DNA from: Viscum album
Taxonomy: Eukaryota; Streptophyta; Magnoliopsida; Santalales; Viscaceae
NCBI GenBank assembly: GCA_963277665.1
Contig: OY728121.1
Span: 958,184,097-958,248,096, forward strand
Length of the DNA: 64,000 nt
Reading direction: 5' to 3'
The notes beneath the pieces are model-generated. The model made no database searches and was not told the origin of the DNA. It saw nothing but the letters and a program-made list of their open reading frames with translations. The position numbers were made by a program, and so were the translations under genes. Every line of letters begins with the position of its first letter. Positions within the stretch are counted from its first letter, which is position 1. Positions 10,083 to 21,929 of the stretch are shown here, in pieces.

Positions 10083-13000
10083 ATGGCCGGTAATAGGAGA
10101 ACTCGGGCTAACAACCGTTGTGAAGATCAGTGTGATGATTGTACTTATGAGATGCCCAATCCAATGGGAGCAGGAATCACGAACTTTGTCACGCTTCTCT
10201 CTCAGCTAACTCAAGTTTTGAATAGAAACACTGGTCAAGAGGAACGTTCAACCCCCCCTAAGAAAGAACAAGTCGCTACTGAAAGCTTCATGAGACAAAG
10301 GCCTCCTACTTTTAGTGGATCATCCGATCCCACGATTGCTGAACAATGGATCAACTCCATTGAAAAGATATTCTCCATCCTCCAATGCTCAGAAAAAGAG
10401 AAGGTTCTCCTGGCGGCTTATCGTATGGAGGGTGAAGCTGATCAATGGTGGACGTTGATCAAAAATACGAAGCCTGAGGAGGAGATCGAGGCTTTGGAAT
10501 GGAAGGTATTCCGGAAGATGTTTTTCGATAAATATTTTCCACGCACCCTCCGTCTTAAGATGGAAAGGGACTTCCTTTCCCTCAAGCAGAAGGATGAGGA
10601 ATCTGTGGGAGCGTACGAGGCAAACTTCACAAGGCTTGCACGATACGCTTCCGGCTTTGTCGTTACCCCCGAATGCAAGGTTGACCGCTTCTTTGGTGGG
10701 CTGAAGCCTAGCTTGCGGAAAGCATTAGCGATCCGTGACTTCGACAGCTATGAGGAAATTGTCCGATGTGCCCTCAAGGTTGAAATGGAGATCGTAGAAT
10801 CACAGGGGTATCATGGGGACAAGAAGCGGAAGGTGGACTTCAATGCTGGTGGTCCGATGGATAAATCCAACGGCGCTAAGAAATTCCAGCACCCCACTTG
10901 CCAAAAGTGTGGAAAGAAGCACCCTGGAAATTGCCTTAGGGGGACAAGAAAATGCTTCAAGTGTGGAAGAGAAGGGCACCTAGCTGTTAACTGTCAGCAA
11001 GAAGGACCCGCGGCTGCGACGGAGGGGAGGAACGCTCCGTTCGAACCTCAACGCGTTGTTCAATGCTTCAAATGCAAAGAACCGGGTCATTTTGCGAATC
11101 AGTTCCCTAATCCAAGGGTTATCGGAGGCAATCAACAACCTCCAAGACAGCAAGGAAGAGCTTTTGCCATCACTTCTGCCGAAGTGAACCCCGACAACGA
11201 AGTGGTGACAGGTACGCTAGTTATTCATTCAAGAATAGCGAATATACTTTTTGATTCAGGTTCTACGCATTATTTTATATCTCAAAAGTTTAGTAGAATA
11301 ATCCCTGCACCACCACAAATCATGGAAGTAAAGATGTCAGTGAGTACGGCAAATGGGGCAATCATTGCATCCCATGAGTATAAGTCCTCCCCTGTTATAA
11401 TCTGTGGATTGAATTTCCCAGCGAACCTCGTCATACTCCCTTTGGTGGAATTTGATGCAATTCTTGGCATGGATTGGCTCTCCTTATATAGAGCCAACAT
11501 AAATTGTCGGGAGAGGGAAATCACACTCCATATGGAGAATCGACCCCCGATTCTTTACAAGTGTCAGGAGGAAGATGAATCTCCTTTAGCTCCATCATCT
11601 CAAGCATGGATATTACTGCCTTATGAGCACGCATATCTGGCTCAGATGATTGAGTCCAAGGAAGAAACCACCCTTGAAGAAATGCCTATTGTGAGGGAAT
11701 TCGCTGAAGTATTTCCCGAGGAACTTCCTGGTCTTCCTCCAAGAAGAGATGTTGAGTTCTCAATTGAACTTATACCTGGGGCGCTACCAATATCCAAGAC
11801 TCCATATAGAATGGATGTGGTTGAGCTTGAAGAGCTGAAGAAACAACTACAGGAGAATCTGGATAAAGGGTTTATACGCCCAAGTGCATCACCATGGGGT
11901 GCACCAGTCCTCTTCGTCAAGAAGAAGGATGGGTCAATGCGGCTTTGCATCGATTATCGTGAACTTAACAAAATCACGATAAAGAACAAGTATCCTCTCC
12001 CAAGAATCGATGACTTGTTTGATCAGCTGCGTGGAGCACAATACTTCTCCAAGGTCGACTTGCGGTCGGGATATTATCAAGTAATGGTGAAGAAGGAAGA
12101 TATCCCCAAGACTGCTTTTCGTACAAGGTACGGGCACTATGAATTCATAGTAATGCCTTTTGGACTCACCAATGCTCCAGCAATATTCATGGACTTGATG
12201 AATAGAGTCTTTAGAGATTACCTAGATAAATTTGTGGTAGTCTTTATAGATGATATTCTAATATACTCCAATACCAAGGAGAACCATGAGGAGCATTTAA
12301 GAACTGTACTGGAGACTTTGCGCAAGGAGAAGCTCTATGCCAAGTACAGCAAGTGTGAGTTCTGGTTGAAGGAGGTCTCATTCTTGGGCCATATCATCAC
12401 AAGCAATGGGATATCTGTGGACCCCTCCAAAACAGATGCAATTGAGGGATGGCCGAGGCCAACATCGGTAACTGATATCCGTAGCTTCTTGGGGTTAGCT
12501 GGATATTATCGACGATTTGTGAGAAACTTCTCACGATTGTCCAACCCTCTTACCAAGCTAACTCGAAAGGGAGTAAAGTTTGCTTGGAGTGATGAATGCG
12601 AAGAAAGCTTCAAGGAGTTGAAAATGAGGCTTATCACTGCACCTGTGCTCACTTTACCCACAAGTGGGGAGCTTTTTGTGGTATTCAGTGATGCTTCGAA
12701 GAAGGGCTTAGGATGTGTGCTGATGCAGAATGATAAAGTGATATCCTATGCCTCAAGACAGTTGAAAATCCATGAGCGAAACTATCCAACGCATGATCTG
12801 GAGTTGGCGGCGGTGATCTTTGCCTTGAAAATCTGGCGGCATTATCTCTATGGAGAGAAATGTGAGATATATACTGACCACAAGAGTCTTAAATATATAT
12901 TCACACAGAAAGAGCTTAATATGCGCCAGAGAAGATGGATAGAGCTCATAAAGGATTATGACTGTTCAATACATTACCACCCTGGGAAGGCGAACAAGGT

Positions 13001-14576
13001 AGAGGATGCCCTAAGTAGAAAGGATCCAGCAATTCTATCAATGATGAGAATTGAGAAGGATCCAATCTTCTTAGACTTGATGAAGATGGACGTGGGAATC
13101 ATAAAGAAGGTAACATCATCAATCCTTTCACAAATGATTGCTCAACCATCTCTTTTGGAAATGTTAAAGGATGCTCAAAAGGATGATGCGAGAATCCAAG
13201 AAAAAGTGGAAGCTATCAAAAAGGGAAAATCCTCAGAGTTTAATGTTAATGAAGAAGGAATTGTGCGGTTTGGGAAAAGACTATGTGTCCCATCAAGTTC
13301 GGAGCTGAAGAAGGAACTTTTGGATGATGCACATAGTTCAAATTTCTCTATTCACCCAGGGAGCACAAAGATGTATCGAGATCTCTGAGAAAACTTTTGG
13401 TGGGATAATATGAAGAAGGAGATCGCCGAATATACAACAAAGTGCCTGGTGTGTCAGCAAGTGAAGGCAGAGAGGCAGAAGTCTAAGGGGATGATGCAAC
13501 CATTGCCCATACCAGAATGGAAATGGGAGAACATCACCATGGACTTCGTCACTGGACATCCAAGGACATCCAAAAGCAACAATGCAATCTGGGTTATTGT
13601 GGATCGTCTTACAAAGACTGCACACTTCATTGCTATTCGAGAGGATTTCTCTTTGGATCAACTGGCACGGATATATATCAGGGAAGTGGTACGGTTGCAT
13701 GGAGTACCACTATCTATTGTGTCGGACCGAGATCCAAGATTTACCTCTAAGTTTTGGAAGAGTCTTCAACATGCTCTGAATACTGAACTGAACTTCAGTA
13801 CGGCCTATCATCCTCAAACTGATGTCCAATCCGAGCGGACTATCCAAACACTTGAGGATATGTTGAGAGCGTGCTCAATGGACTTTAAAGGAGGATGGGA
13901 TCAACATCTTCCTCTAGTTGAGTTCTATTATAATAATAGTTTCCACTCGAGCATCCAAATGGCACCATATGAAGCCCTATATGGGAAAAGGTGCAGAACA
14001 CCGGCATGTTGGGATGAGGTCGGTGAACGTAAGCTGCTTGGACCAGAAATGGTCGAAGAAATGGTAGAGAAGGTGAAAACCATTCAGCAGCATATCAAGG
14101 CAGCCCAAATTCGACAGAAGAGTTATGCAGATAATCGTCGACGAGACCTTGAGTTTAAAGTCGGAGACATGGTGTTTTTACGCATATCTCCGTGGAAGAA
14201 GGTCATGAGGTTTGGAAAGAAAGGGAAGTTAAGTCCAAGGTACATCGGCCCCTTCGAGATTCTTGATCGTGTTGGGGCTGTGGCCTATCGACTAGCACTT
14301 CCACCTACTATGGCCAAGGTGCATGATGTCTTCCATGTATCCCTCTTAAGGAAGTACATACCAGACCCTTCACATGTACTCTCTTCCGAGGTGGTACAAT
14401 TAGAAGACGATCTTTCTTATGAGGAGCAACCAGTGAAGATCTTAGATCGTAGAGAAAAAGTTCTACGAAATAAGACAATGCCCCTCGTCAAGGTGTTGTG
14501 GAGAAACCACAAGTTTGAAGAAGCAACTTGGGAGTCGGAGGATATGATGAAGCTAAGTTACCCACATTTGTTTTAG
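10083..14576 (+). pseudogene. gag-pol: Gag-pol polyprotein, one in-frame stop
   Basis: Start chosen at ATG 10083 (MAGNRRTR), the usual gag start of this lineage; the frame is open 33 nt further upstream without an ATG. Using residue numbers from 10050: retrotransposon gag domain about 97-190 ([10 protein letters not shown]); knuckle-like CQKC 284-295; CCHC knuckle 302-315; a third knuckle 339-352 with Phe in place of the last Cys; protease DSG 402-404; reverse transcriptase about 590-765 with Asp670 and FIDD (Asp734-Asp735); RNase H Asp881, Glu918, Asp943, Asp986. TGA at 13386-13388 interrupts the integrase zinc-binding domain between its His pair and Cys pair. The frame resumes unshifted to 14576: CLVC, integrase Asp45, Asp106, Glu142 (numbered from ATG 13410; D-35-E spacing) and a chromodomain-like tail. 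The stop sits where relatives have Arg, consistent with CGA to TGA. Everything else looks intact. Confidence 0.95.
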
Positions 14577-14612
14577 TGTGGGAAAAGGAAAATTTCGAGG
14601 GCGAAATTTCTT

Positions 14613-14622
14613 AAGGGGGGAA
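14613..14622 (+). other. Polypurine tract
   Basis: AAGGGGGGAA just before the 3' LTR (three bases, TGT, intervene), the primer for plus-strand DNA synthesis. The older minus-strand element keeps a degenerate version next to 37009. Confidence 0.8.
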
Positions 14623-14834
14623 TGTTGTAACGACCCAAAGTTTCATTAATGGAAAATCCCTCTTGATCCAGTTAAATGTTTCTTTATGAAAAATGTTTTT
14701 ATAAGATGTTAACTTCTTTAAGTTTTACGTTAAGATTTGTGACCGTTACTTTTATAGCCGTTGAACAGTGATCATCTGGGTAGTTTAAATATAAGTCTTT
14801 AACGAACCAATTTTCTACTCAGACAAAGGAAGCG

Positions 14835-15104
14835 ATGGCCTCATCCAGTAGAATTGCCCCTTACGAAGCCCATTTGTCGGAGCTCGGAAAGGAGGTGGCG
14901 TCTTTGGGCTTTGCCCTTGACCAAGCCCAAGCTGAGCTTCATCAAGTCAAGCTCGAACGTGATCATCTACGGGAAAAATGGAAGTTGATAGAGATTACCA
15001 CTCGAGTGATGTTATCCGAGCAACCCCAAGAGTCTGTCACCATCGCACACCTTACCCTTAGGTCTTATGCGACTATTTTAAGGGGTTATGTAACAAATAA
15101 GTAG
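14835..15104 (+). CDS. U3-encoded 89-residue protein of unknown function
   Basis: ATG to TAG frame in the 3' LTR, 208 bp inside its 5' edge and 1.1 kb upstream of the LTR TATA box. It is therefore in U3 and would sit near the 3' end of the genomic RNA. Residues about 11-52 are rich in Leu, Ala, Glu, Lys and Gln with heptad-like spacing (ELGKEVASLG, QAQAELHQ, LERDHLREKW), suggesting a coiled coil; there is no signal peptide or membrane segment. An AT-rich AATATAAGT about 50 bp upstream could act as its own TATA. G+C content and codon use are clearly higher than in the surrounding LTR, hinting at captured sequence. I recognise no family. Coding status is unproven: the 5' LTR copy is broken, and differences between the copies are mostly protein-changing. 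Confidence 0.5.
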   Translation: MASSSRIAPYEAHLSELGKEVASLGFALDQAQAELHQVKLERDHLREKWKLIEITTRVMLSEQPQESVTIAHLTLRSYATILRGYVTNK

Positions 15105-15949
15105 CACCATGTTCATGTACATTATTTTTTTGTATATAATAATGAATATAATTTCTAGTCATTTTTGATGCATTGTAATTAGTTTTTAAAGTACAAATGA
15201 TGTTTTTAGTTATTATTTAATTAAGAATTATATTTTATTAAATTAAAGGATTTTTGAATTAAATAATATTTTAATAAAATATTATTATTAATATTAAATT
15301 AATTTTTATTAAATATAAATGATCTTATAATTTTATGAATGGAATTAAATTTTTTATTAAGGTTTGAAAGCCATTTCTGTCAAAACCCGTGAATTTTTTA
15401 TAAATGTCGGTTTTTATTTTAAACGTAAAAATTCACATATTTAAAAAATTATTTAGATAAAATAAATATTATTTTTGGAATCAGGATGTCGAAATTATCC
15501 AACGGTGAATTTTTCATAATTTTCTGAGACAGTCAAATTTTTGGGTAAAAATTAAATACTATTTAAATATATAATGTGTTTTATGACATCATAATGACCC
15601 AATGGTGATGTAATAAAATACCATAATCCTTATGTTCTGCCAATATGTGTTTTATCATTAAAATAATGAGGTTTTGGGTTTGTTTGACTCACTTTTCAAA
15701 GTATTAATGGAGCCCTCAAGACTTATTCAACACTTTGCCTTTTTAAATTAATTTCCATGGGAGTGTGACTCACCTCCACATAAGCAACCCTAATTTTTTA
15801 ATAAGTTCGGACCTTGGACTTGTAAAATATTGTTTTCCTATTTCCTTTTCCAGAAACTATGGGCAAATACCATGGGATGGTTTGTGGTTTGGATTATTTT
15901 AATATAAGTGGTCCCAAACCTAAATAATAAAGAATTCTCTCACCTTTCC

Positions 15950-15957
15950 TATATAAA
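15950..15957 (+). promoter_or_regulatory. TATA box of 3' LTR
   Basis: TATATAAA, identical in context to 8252-8259. It could drive read-out transcription into repeat X. Confidence 0.7.
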
Positions 15958-16775
15958 CCCACCCAAGCTCCCACTTCCTCCTCACTCAAAGCCCTTGAAG
16001 TTCGTCCAACCTCTGCCCTACTCTCTCTAGAATCCTCCCAAGTTGCACCAAGCTCCCAAGAAGCCTCTCACAAGCCTCTCTCTAGCCTTTGGAAGCACAC
16101 TTCCAAGTAAGGGTTTTTTTCTTCCTTTCTCATTTTTGTCAATTTTCTTTAAGTTGTATTGCCCTTTTAATTTCATTTATGAATGTTGGGGTATGGTTTC
16201 GCACCTCCCCCATACTGCCCTCTTATTGTTTGAATGATGGGAGAACCCTTTCTCTCTCATTAAATGCCTCCCATGTACACCCGTTACTATGCCAAAATTC
16301 CGAAAGGAACTTCTCTCTCTTCTTTTACATTCAAGAAATACTTTTGTATCATGAATCTAAATTCCATTTCAATTGTTGGGACATGTATATATATGACCTC
16401 CTTACTTCCCATTACATGTAAATATGATGAGGAACCCCTTTCTCTCTCATAAACTTTTTTTATGAATTCTTATGTCACGCCGTTATGCTGCCGAAATCGC
16501 ACCGATTTTCTAAGCCAATGTCTTTGTGTAGTGAATACCATGCCCATTTCTCCATCAAGGGTATTCACCTTTATGCACATTTACATATTGATTGTAAAGT
16601 TTCATGTATGAATTCCACATTCCTTTATCGTGGAATAAATGATTATGTTTTATGAATCCATGTTTTATGATCCATGTGGCACACTTATGAATGAAATGAA
16701 ATGTTTAAGAAGGGCGCGCCCTGATAGCGCTCCAATGCATTGGGTAAAGTATAGTATCATGATACGTCATGTGCA

Positions 16776-16878
16776 ATGAGTGTTTACTCATGCTAATTCA
16801 AGTTCAACGAGGGTTTACTCGTGCTTCAAGTGCAATGAGGGTTTACTCATGCTCCATGTGCAATGAGCCTTGGCTCAT
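16776..16878 (+). other. Hairpin array of 3' LTR
   Basis: Same four stems as at 9079-9181. Only one base differs in the array (GTGCA to TTCA-type lead before unit two) and it is outside the stems. Confidence 0.7.
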
Positions 16879-17237
16879 GCTAATTCAATGTTAAGTGTTG
16901 TTGCCACATTTCCATGTTATGATTATCATGCTTTATCATGCCTTTATGTTCATGTCTCTCTTATGCTCTATTGATATGCCTATTGCCTAACATGTATTGT
17001 ACTCCTCATGTTATTCATTATGTACTCCCTTACTGGGCTTTATAGCTCACCCTTTTCTTATGCATGTCCTCAGGTTATCCCATGCAATGCTAAGTACGAA
17101 GGAATGTAGTGGTCATGTAAAGGAAGTTTTCAATAAGGATGTTGTATTTCAAGTTTAAAGTTTTTATGTAATGATCCTAAGCCCCAAAGACACTAAACCT
17201 CTCGATCTTCTTTGTTGTATCAAGTGAAGTTTTATGT

Positions 17238-17243
17238 AATAAA
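17238..17243 (+). terminator. Polyadenylation signal of the 3' LTR
   Basis: AATAAA, 37 bp before the LTR end, followed by TTGTAATAAAAAG. The same signal is at 9541-9546 in the 5' LTR. The short distance implies that the RNA 3' end lies very near the LTR edge. Confidence 0.5.
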
Positions 17244-17280
17244 GCATGTTTAAGTTGTAATAAAAAGCAGGGTTGTCATA

Positions 17281-17285
17281 GAAAG
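17281..17285. repeat. Target-site duplication, right (GAAAG)
   Basis: Matches 6923-6927. Removing the element and one GAAAG rejoins repeat X into a sequence that aligns with 23010-23080. Confidence 0.9.
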
Positions 17286-19300
17286 GATTTTCATAGGCTA
17301 GTCGGACAAAAAATTAATGCAAGCCAACCATGATCCGCTACAAGGAAATAAATAATAATGAGCCATTCTAGTTGAATGATAAAATAGAAATGATAATTAA
17401 TGGATTTGATTTATTATATAGTGATAGTGGATGAGATTATGAGATTAGAGGACAACATAAAACAAATAATATTTCACAATATTGGAGGTGGAGGGAAGAA
17501 GATTCTAACTAATAGATCATCCGGCAAGCTTGAAGAAAAAATGATTTAGATCATGGAAAATAAGAATGAAATATGATCACATTTCATGGAAATAATTCTC
17601 TAATGTTCTAGTGGATAGACCACGTCTTTTATTCTGGTTAATTTATTTAAATCATTTATTTTTCATTCAAATAGTAATTTTATCTAGATTTAAAATTGTT
17701 ATATATGTGATTGGTATTAGATAATTGTTTTTTCTATTTTATCATTTCATTTTATCTTCTGTTCTTTGAATGAAAAATTACTACATGATTTATTTTTTCA
17801 TTGGGTGTAGACTGTTATGTCAGTCAAGTTATCAATTTGTTTTTCAATTCACATTGTTGAAGCTTTATTATAATATATCATGAATTATAAGCACAACCCT
17901 CTAAATCTTCCAATGTGCTTGCAAAATTTTTAATACTCTGAATGGAACATAAAAAGGGAGGTTGATGACTAAGATATCAGTCATTCATTTTATCTTCTTA
18001 GGCATGATGAGACACATAGTTTAGCGATTTTGGACTCTATATTGAGATAATTTATGGAGTGAAATATTTTTATGCAATTAATAATGGAATATATAGTTGA
18101 ATCACTTGGGAAGACCACTGACCATTTTTGACTTATCTTGGGTTTTTATTCTCTTCTACTTATTTTCATTAATTTCCATGTTTTCTTAGTTTTAAAAATT
18201 AGTGATAGATTCACTTCCTATATTTAGAAACCCCTTCAAAAAATAGTTTAGTTATAATAATAATAATAATAAAATATGACAAATAAGCTCCATAAAAGTA
18301 TTCTAGTTAGGAGAAAAATCATGTTACTACTATATTACATTCGTTAGGAGGTAAAAATTATTGATGAAGATGGTAAATAATGACACACAAAAACACTATC
18401 TCATCAATTGGATGCTTTTGTGTGGAGGATTCCAAGGATTTTAAAAAATAATTTTAATCGGGATTTATTAAAAAAATTTAAAAACAAAATGGATTTGGCC
18501 TAACCATGGAGAGAAATGTTAGATATATTACCGACATCACTTGTAAGAAATTTTAAATATTATATGAAAAGGATGTTAAAATAATATTGGTTGAATAAAA
18601 ATATGATTTAAATACATAAATATTCAGAGCATTATCTAAAGATCAAAGGGAATTCTCCCATTTTACATAGAGTTTACTGTTGGAGAGATCAATTTTACAA
18701 CATGCAACGATGAAATCCACGAGGTTGTGGTCGAACTCTTTGAACATTCAATTTTTCATGTGATATATTTTTATACATCCATGGAATAATTAATAGAGAT
18801 TCCAAATGAATTGATATTGGTGTGTTTTTATCATTATTACAATACTTTTTTAGATCACATTGAATCTAAAATTTTAACCGAATTCCCTTGTGGTAGATGA
18901 TTTTGAATATGAAAAATTAAAGTAGGAGATGAAGTTATAAATTTCTATACAGGAATTATCTAAGCAACAGAATTCATATATTGAATTATAAGAGGTGGAT
19001 TTAATATTTATGATAGAAAAGAATAAAATTCTATATCCTCAATGGATGTCCCAAGACAAATTTTATGGACTTAGGGATACTTTTTCCAACCAGATAAATA
19101 GATGTGGGGTCCCCATATTTTATTCTATCACCGCATCTGATAAATTTCAACACATTCCTTGGGGGATGAATGTGAGTTTTTTTCTAAGGGATCATCAATA
19201 AAAAATTTACGTTGATGGACTGTGGAATCAAGGATATGAGTTGGTCTTTATCACACAAGCCTCATCCAATAATGGATTGGAAATGAACAAAAAATGGTCT
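17286..19300. repeat. Repeat X copy A, second part
   Basis: Continues the alignment with copy B: TTCATAGGCTAGTCGGACAA against TTCACAAGCTATTTAGACAA at 23041, an (AAT)n tract at 18255 against one at 24001, then TACTATATTACATTCGTTAG against TACTATATTATAGTTGTTAG. From about 18480 the match to copy B weakens. The right boundary is uncertain. Confidence 0.55.
18995..19201 (+). other. Protein-like fragment within repeat X, unidentified
   Basis: An open stretch of 68 codons without an ATG at its start. Its composition is normal for a protein, with segments MSQDKFYGLRD, RCGVPIFYSIT and KFQHIPWGMN. Sequence upstream (18660-18900) also reads as broken protein. It may be the relic of the coding part of repeat X. 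I do not recognise the family. Confidence 0.3.
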
Positions 19301-21929
19301 AGTTGTGGGACTCATAAAACATATCACCTCATTTGAGTGAAAACATAATGTTTACTTTAACTTTCCTTCATCTTTTATTTACATTAAATTTTAGTTTAAA
19401 ATTTCAATAATCTTTCAAAATAATATTTTTTTAAGAAAAAAAGTGCATAGTAGTTGTGTACATACCTTTCCAAGGTTGTACACCATTTTCTAACTTAGTT
19501 GATTCTCTATGATGAATTTTCTAGGGGCCTCTCTCCACCATTTTAAGTTGATACTTTACAAATTTATTAATTAAGAGAGGATTATAGCAAAAAAAAATTG
19601 GCTTAACACTCTCACTACCAAAACTATGGATTTATTTTATTTGAGCTGAATTATTTATGAGAACTAATGAAAACATATTTTTATTTTTATGGATATTTCA
19701 TGTTATCGATAGGAGCCTTATAAATTAAAATAAATGTTGTATTTGAATATTTGTAAGGAAGAATATATATTATAATTATATTAGTTATTGATTTTAAAAT
19801 TCTAATCACCTTTAATTGAATTGCAAATATTATACTAGTGTTGATTTGGAATTTTTATTGTTTTAAAAAAATTGAAAAGGAATAATTACTTCATGTGGAA
19901 TTTCATTCTTTAACATGATGGTATCTTCTATTAAATTGATTATTTTTTATTATGTATTAGTGAAAAATAAACATTACTTTTCCTGATTTTTTTCTACAAA
20001 TTAATTTGAATAATAAGTAGTATATTTTTTAAATTCTTGATCAGAATTTTTTAACGATAACTGGTGTCTACACTTCTCTACATATTATAAATTGTTGTTA
20101 ATTATTTTTATTATAATAAAAAAATGCATTGAGTTTTCTTTCATCTATTTCAACTTGTTTTAAATATAATGATTTTTTAATTTTATCATGAAATTTAAAA
20201 ATTTATTTCAATTTTTTCTCCACATATAATTAAACATTAAAGAAAATTTTGGGCTTTAGATTGGTAGAGAGGATCTTTCAATGCGAAAATCATTATAAAA
20301 TTTATATCCCATCAAAAAACCCTAAAATATTTCAATTTTTTTCAAGTTATAACAAATCAGTATTAGTGGTTTTAAATTTATTTAATGATTTAATGGTATG
20401 TAGAAACTATATTGAGGTAATACCGATGGATTTAGTTTGGTGATTCATTTTTAACATCCCACATGGAATGTGGTGGACAATGGTAAAGGATTTTTGGTAA
20501 TGTTTTACAATTTCAATTTCTCTTAAATCATTTAATTATGGAAAAAAACCATAAGATATTCATTTAAATGAGTTGTTAATTGAAATTAATAATCCATGTT
20601 GAAATAAATTGTTTTTATTTAAGCCATTGGATGAGTTATTTATACTCCTTTTAATTTATCAAGTTCACTAATAAAAACAGAGTAACTAAATTTATTTATT
20701 TCCAATTTATGATATTAATTTCTATATGATTTTAAAAGTAGTTAGGAATTTCAATTAAAATCAAATTTATATTAGTTCGATATAAATTTATATTTTGGGG
20801 ACCAGTTATTTCTTACAAAACAAGAATTTATTTTTTTAATAGGAAATATAATTTCTAGAGTGTAAAAATTTTCACTGCCAAACAAAATCCATGGGGGAAA
20901 ATCATTTTGAAAAAAAATGTATGTGGAAACCCTATATTTCAAACTAACTAATTATTTTGATCCTATGAAATTGAAAAAAAAATTCATAAAGACAAAGAAA
21001 ATCCTAGGGTAGGAGAATTTGATGTGGATTTATTTTCGAACTGGTTTTCCAATTAAATATGTATTATTTAATTATTTTTATTTGTTAAAATAATGTTTTA
21101 ATTGATAACTTTGTCATTTCTATTAATTCAGGTTCAAACTAATAAAGTAATTAATTATATATTTAATATATTTTTTTATTTTAAATTATATTTTTTTTAA
21201 AATTTTAATTTATTATTTATTTTTCAATAATGTTTTAAAATAATAAATTTTGTGTTGTGTTAAACTTAGTTTTATGTTTATTTATACATTATTTTCCTTA
21301 TTTTAATAATTCATTAATTTTATTTCGAAATTTTTTTAGTTTTTTTTGTTAAATAATTTCATAATCATAAGTATTTAATTATATTTCAAATATTTTTTAT
21401 TTTTTAATTTTTTAATTTTTTTATTTATTAGTTAAAAAGTTTATTATGAATTTAAAATTTATAATCCTTTAATAAATGGACAAATATAGTTCTTATTTTA
21501 TTAGATAATTATTTATTCGTTACCATATTTTACTTTTCAATTTGGTATTTATTTCAATATTCCTAATTATTTTATTATATTTATTGTATGCGTGAGAGAA
21601 ATTTCAATTTCCCAATTGATGTAATATCATTTTTTTTGTCTAGATTAGATAGATGAGTTGTATAAGATAAATAAATATCTATCATATAAGTGAATTGAAA
21701 AATTTCTAGGAATAATATTTGAGGAGTGTGTAAGATCACTATCTTCATAAGACATTTTGGTTCTAGTGTAAGAATATACGAGCCTTTATGAATGCTAAAT
21801 TGTGTTATCCATGTAAGTCAATTTACCTTTCAAAACCAAATAGATATTAAGTATCCCCCAATTAATGTTTGAAGATAGGAAATGGAGTATTTATACACGG
21901 TGTTTTTTCATAAATGTGTACCAATGTTT
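19301..21929. other. AT-rich DNA, no gene seen
   Basis: Very AT-rich, with many long A and T runs (especially 21080-21440). No motif, terminal repeat or reading frame is convincing. An 18-codon-scale open stretch at 20249-20443 looks like chance. Confidence 0.5.

Larger units (their letters stand above)
6928..17280 (+). mobile_element. Young Ty3/Gypsy chromovirus, Tekay/Del lineage, nearly full length
   Basis: Complete structure in order: LTR 6928-9583, primer-binding site 9586, leader, gag-pol frame 10083-14576, polypurine tract 14613-14622, LTR 14626-17280, flanked by the 5-bp duplication GAAAG. Domain order gag, protease, reverse transcriptase, RNase H, integrase defines Ty3/Gypsy. A C-terminal chromodomain-like segment (ILDRREK ... 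VLWRNH ... EEATWE) places it among chromoviruses, closest in style to Tekay/Del. LTRs differ at about 38 positions plus one indel by hand count (about 1.4%), so the insertion is recent relative to all other elements here. One in-frame stop in pol makes this copy non-autonomous. Confidence 0.95.
14626..17280 (+). repeat. 3' LTR
   Basis: 2655 bp, the partner of 6928-9583. Carries the open U3 frame (14835-15104), TATA box (15950), hairpin array (16776-16878) and AATAAA (17238). Followed at once by the target duplication. Confidence 0.93.

Noticed and set aside
13338..13779. Other-frame ORFs over the integrase region
   Set aside because: Shadows of the gag-pol frame.
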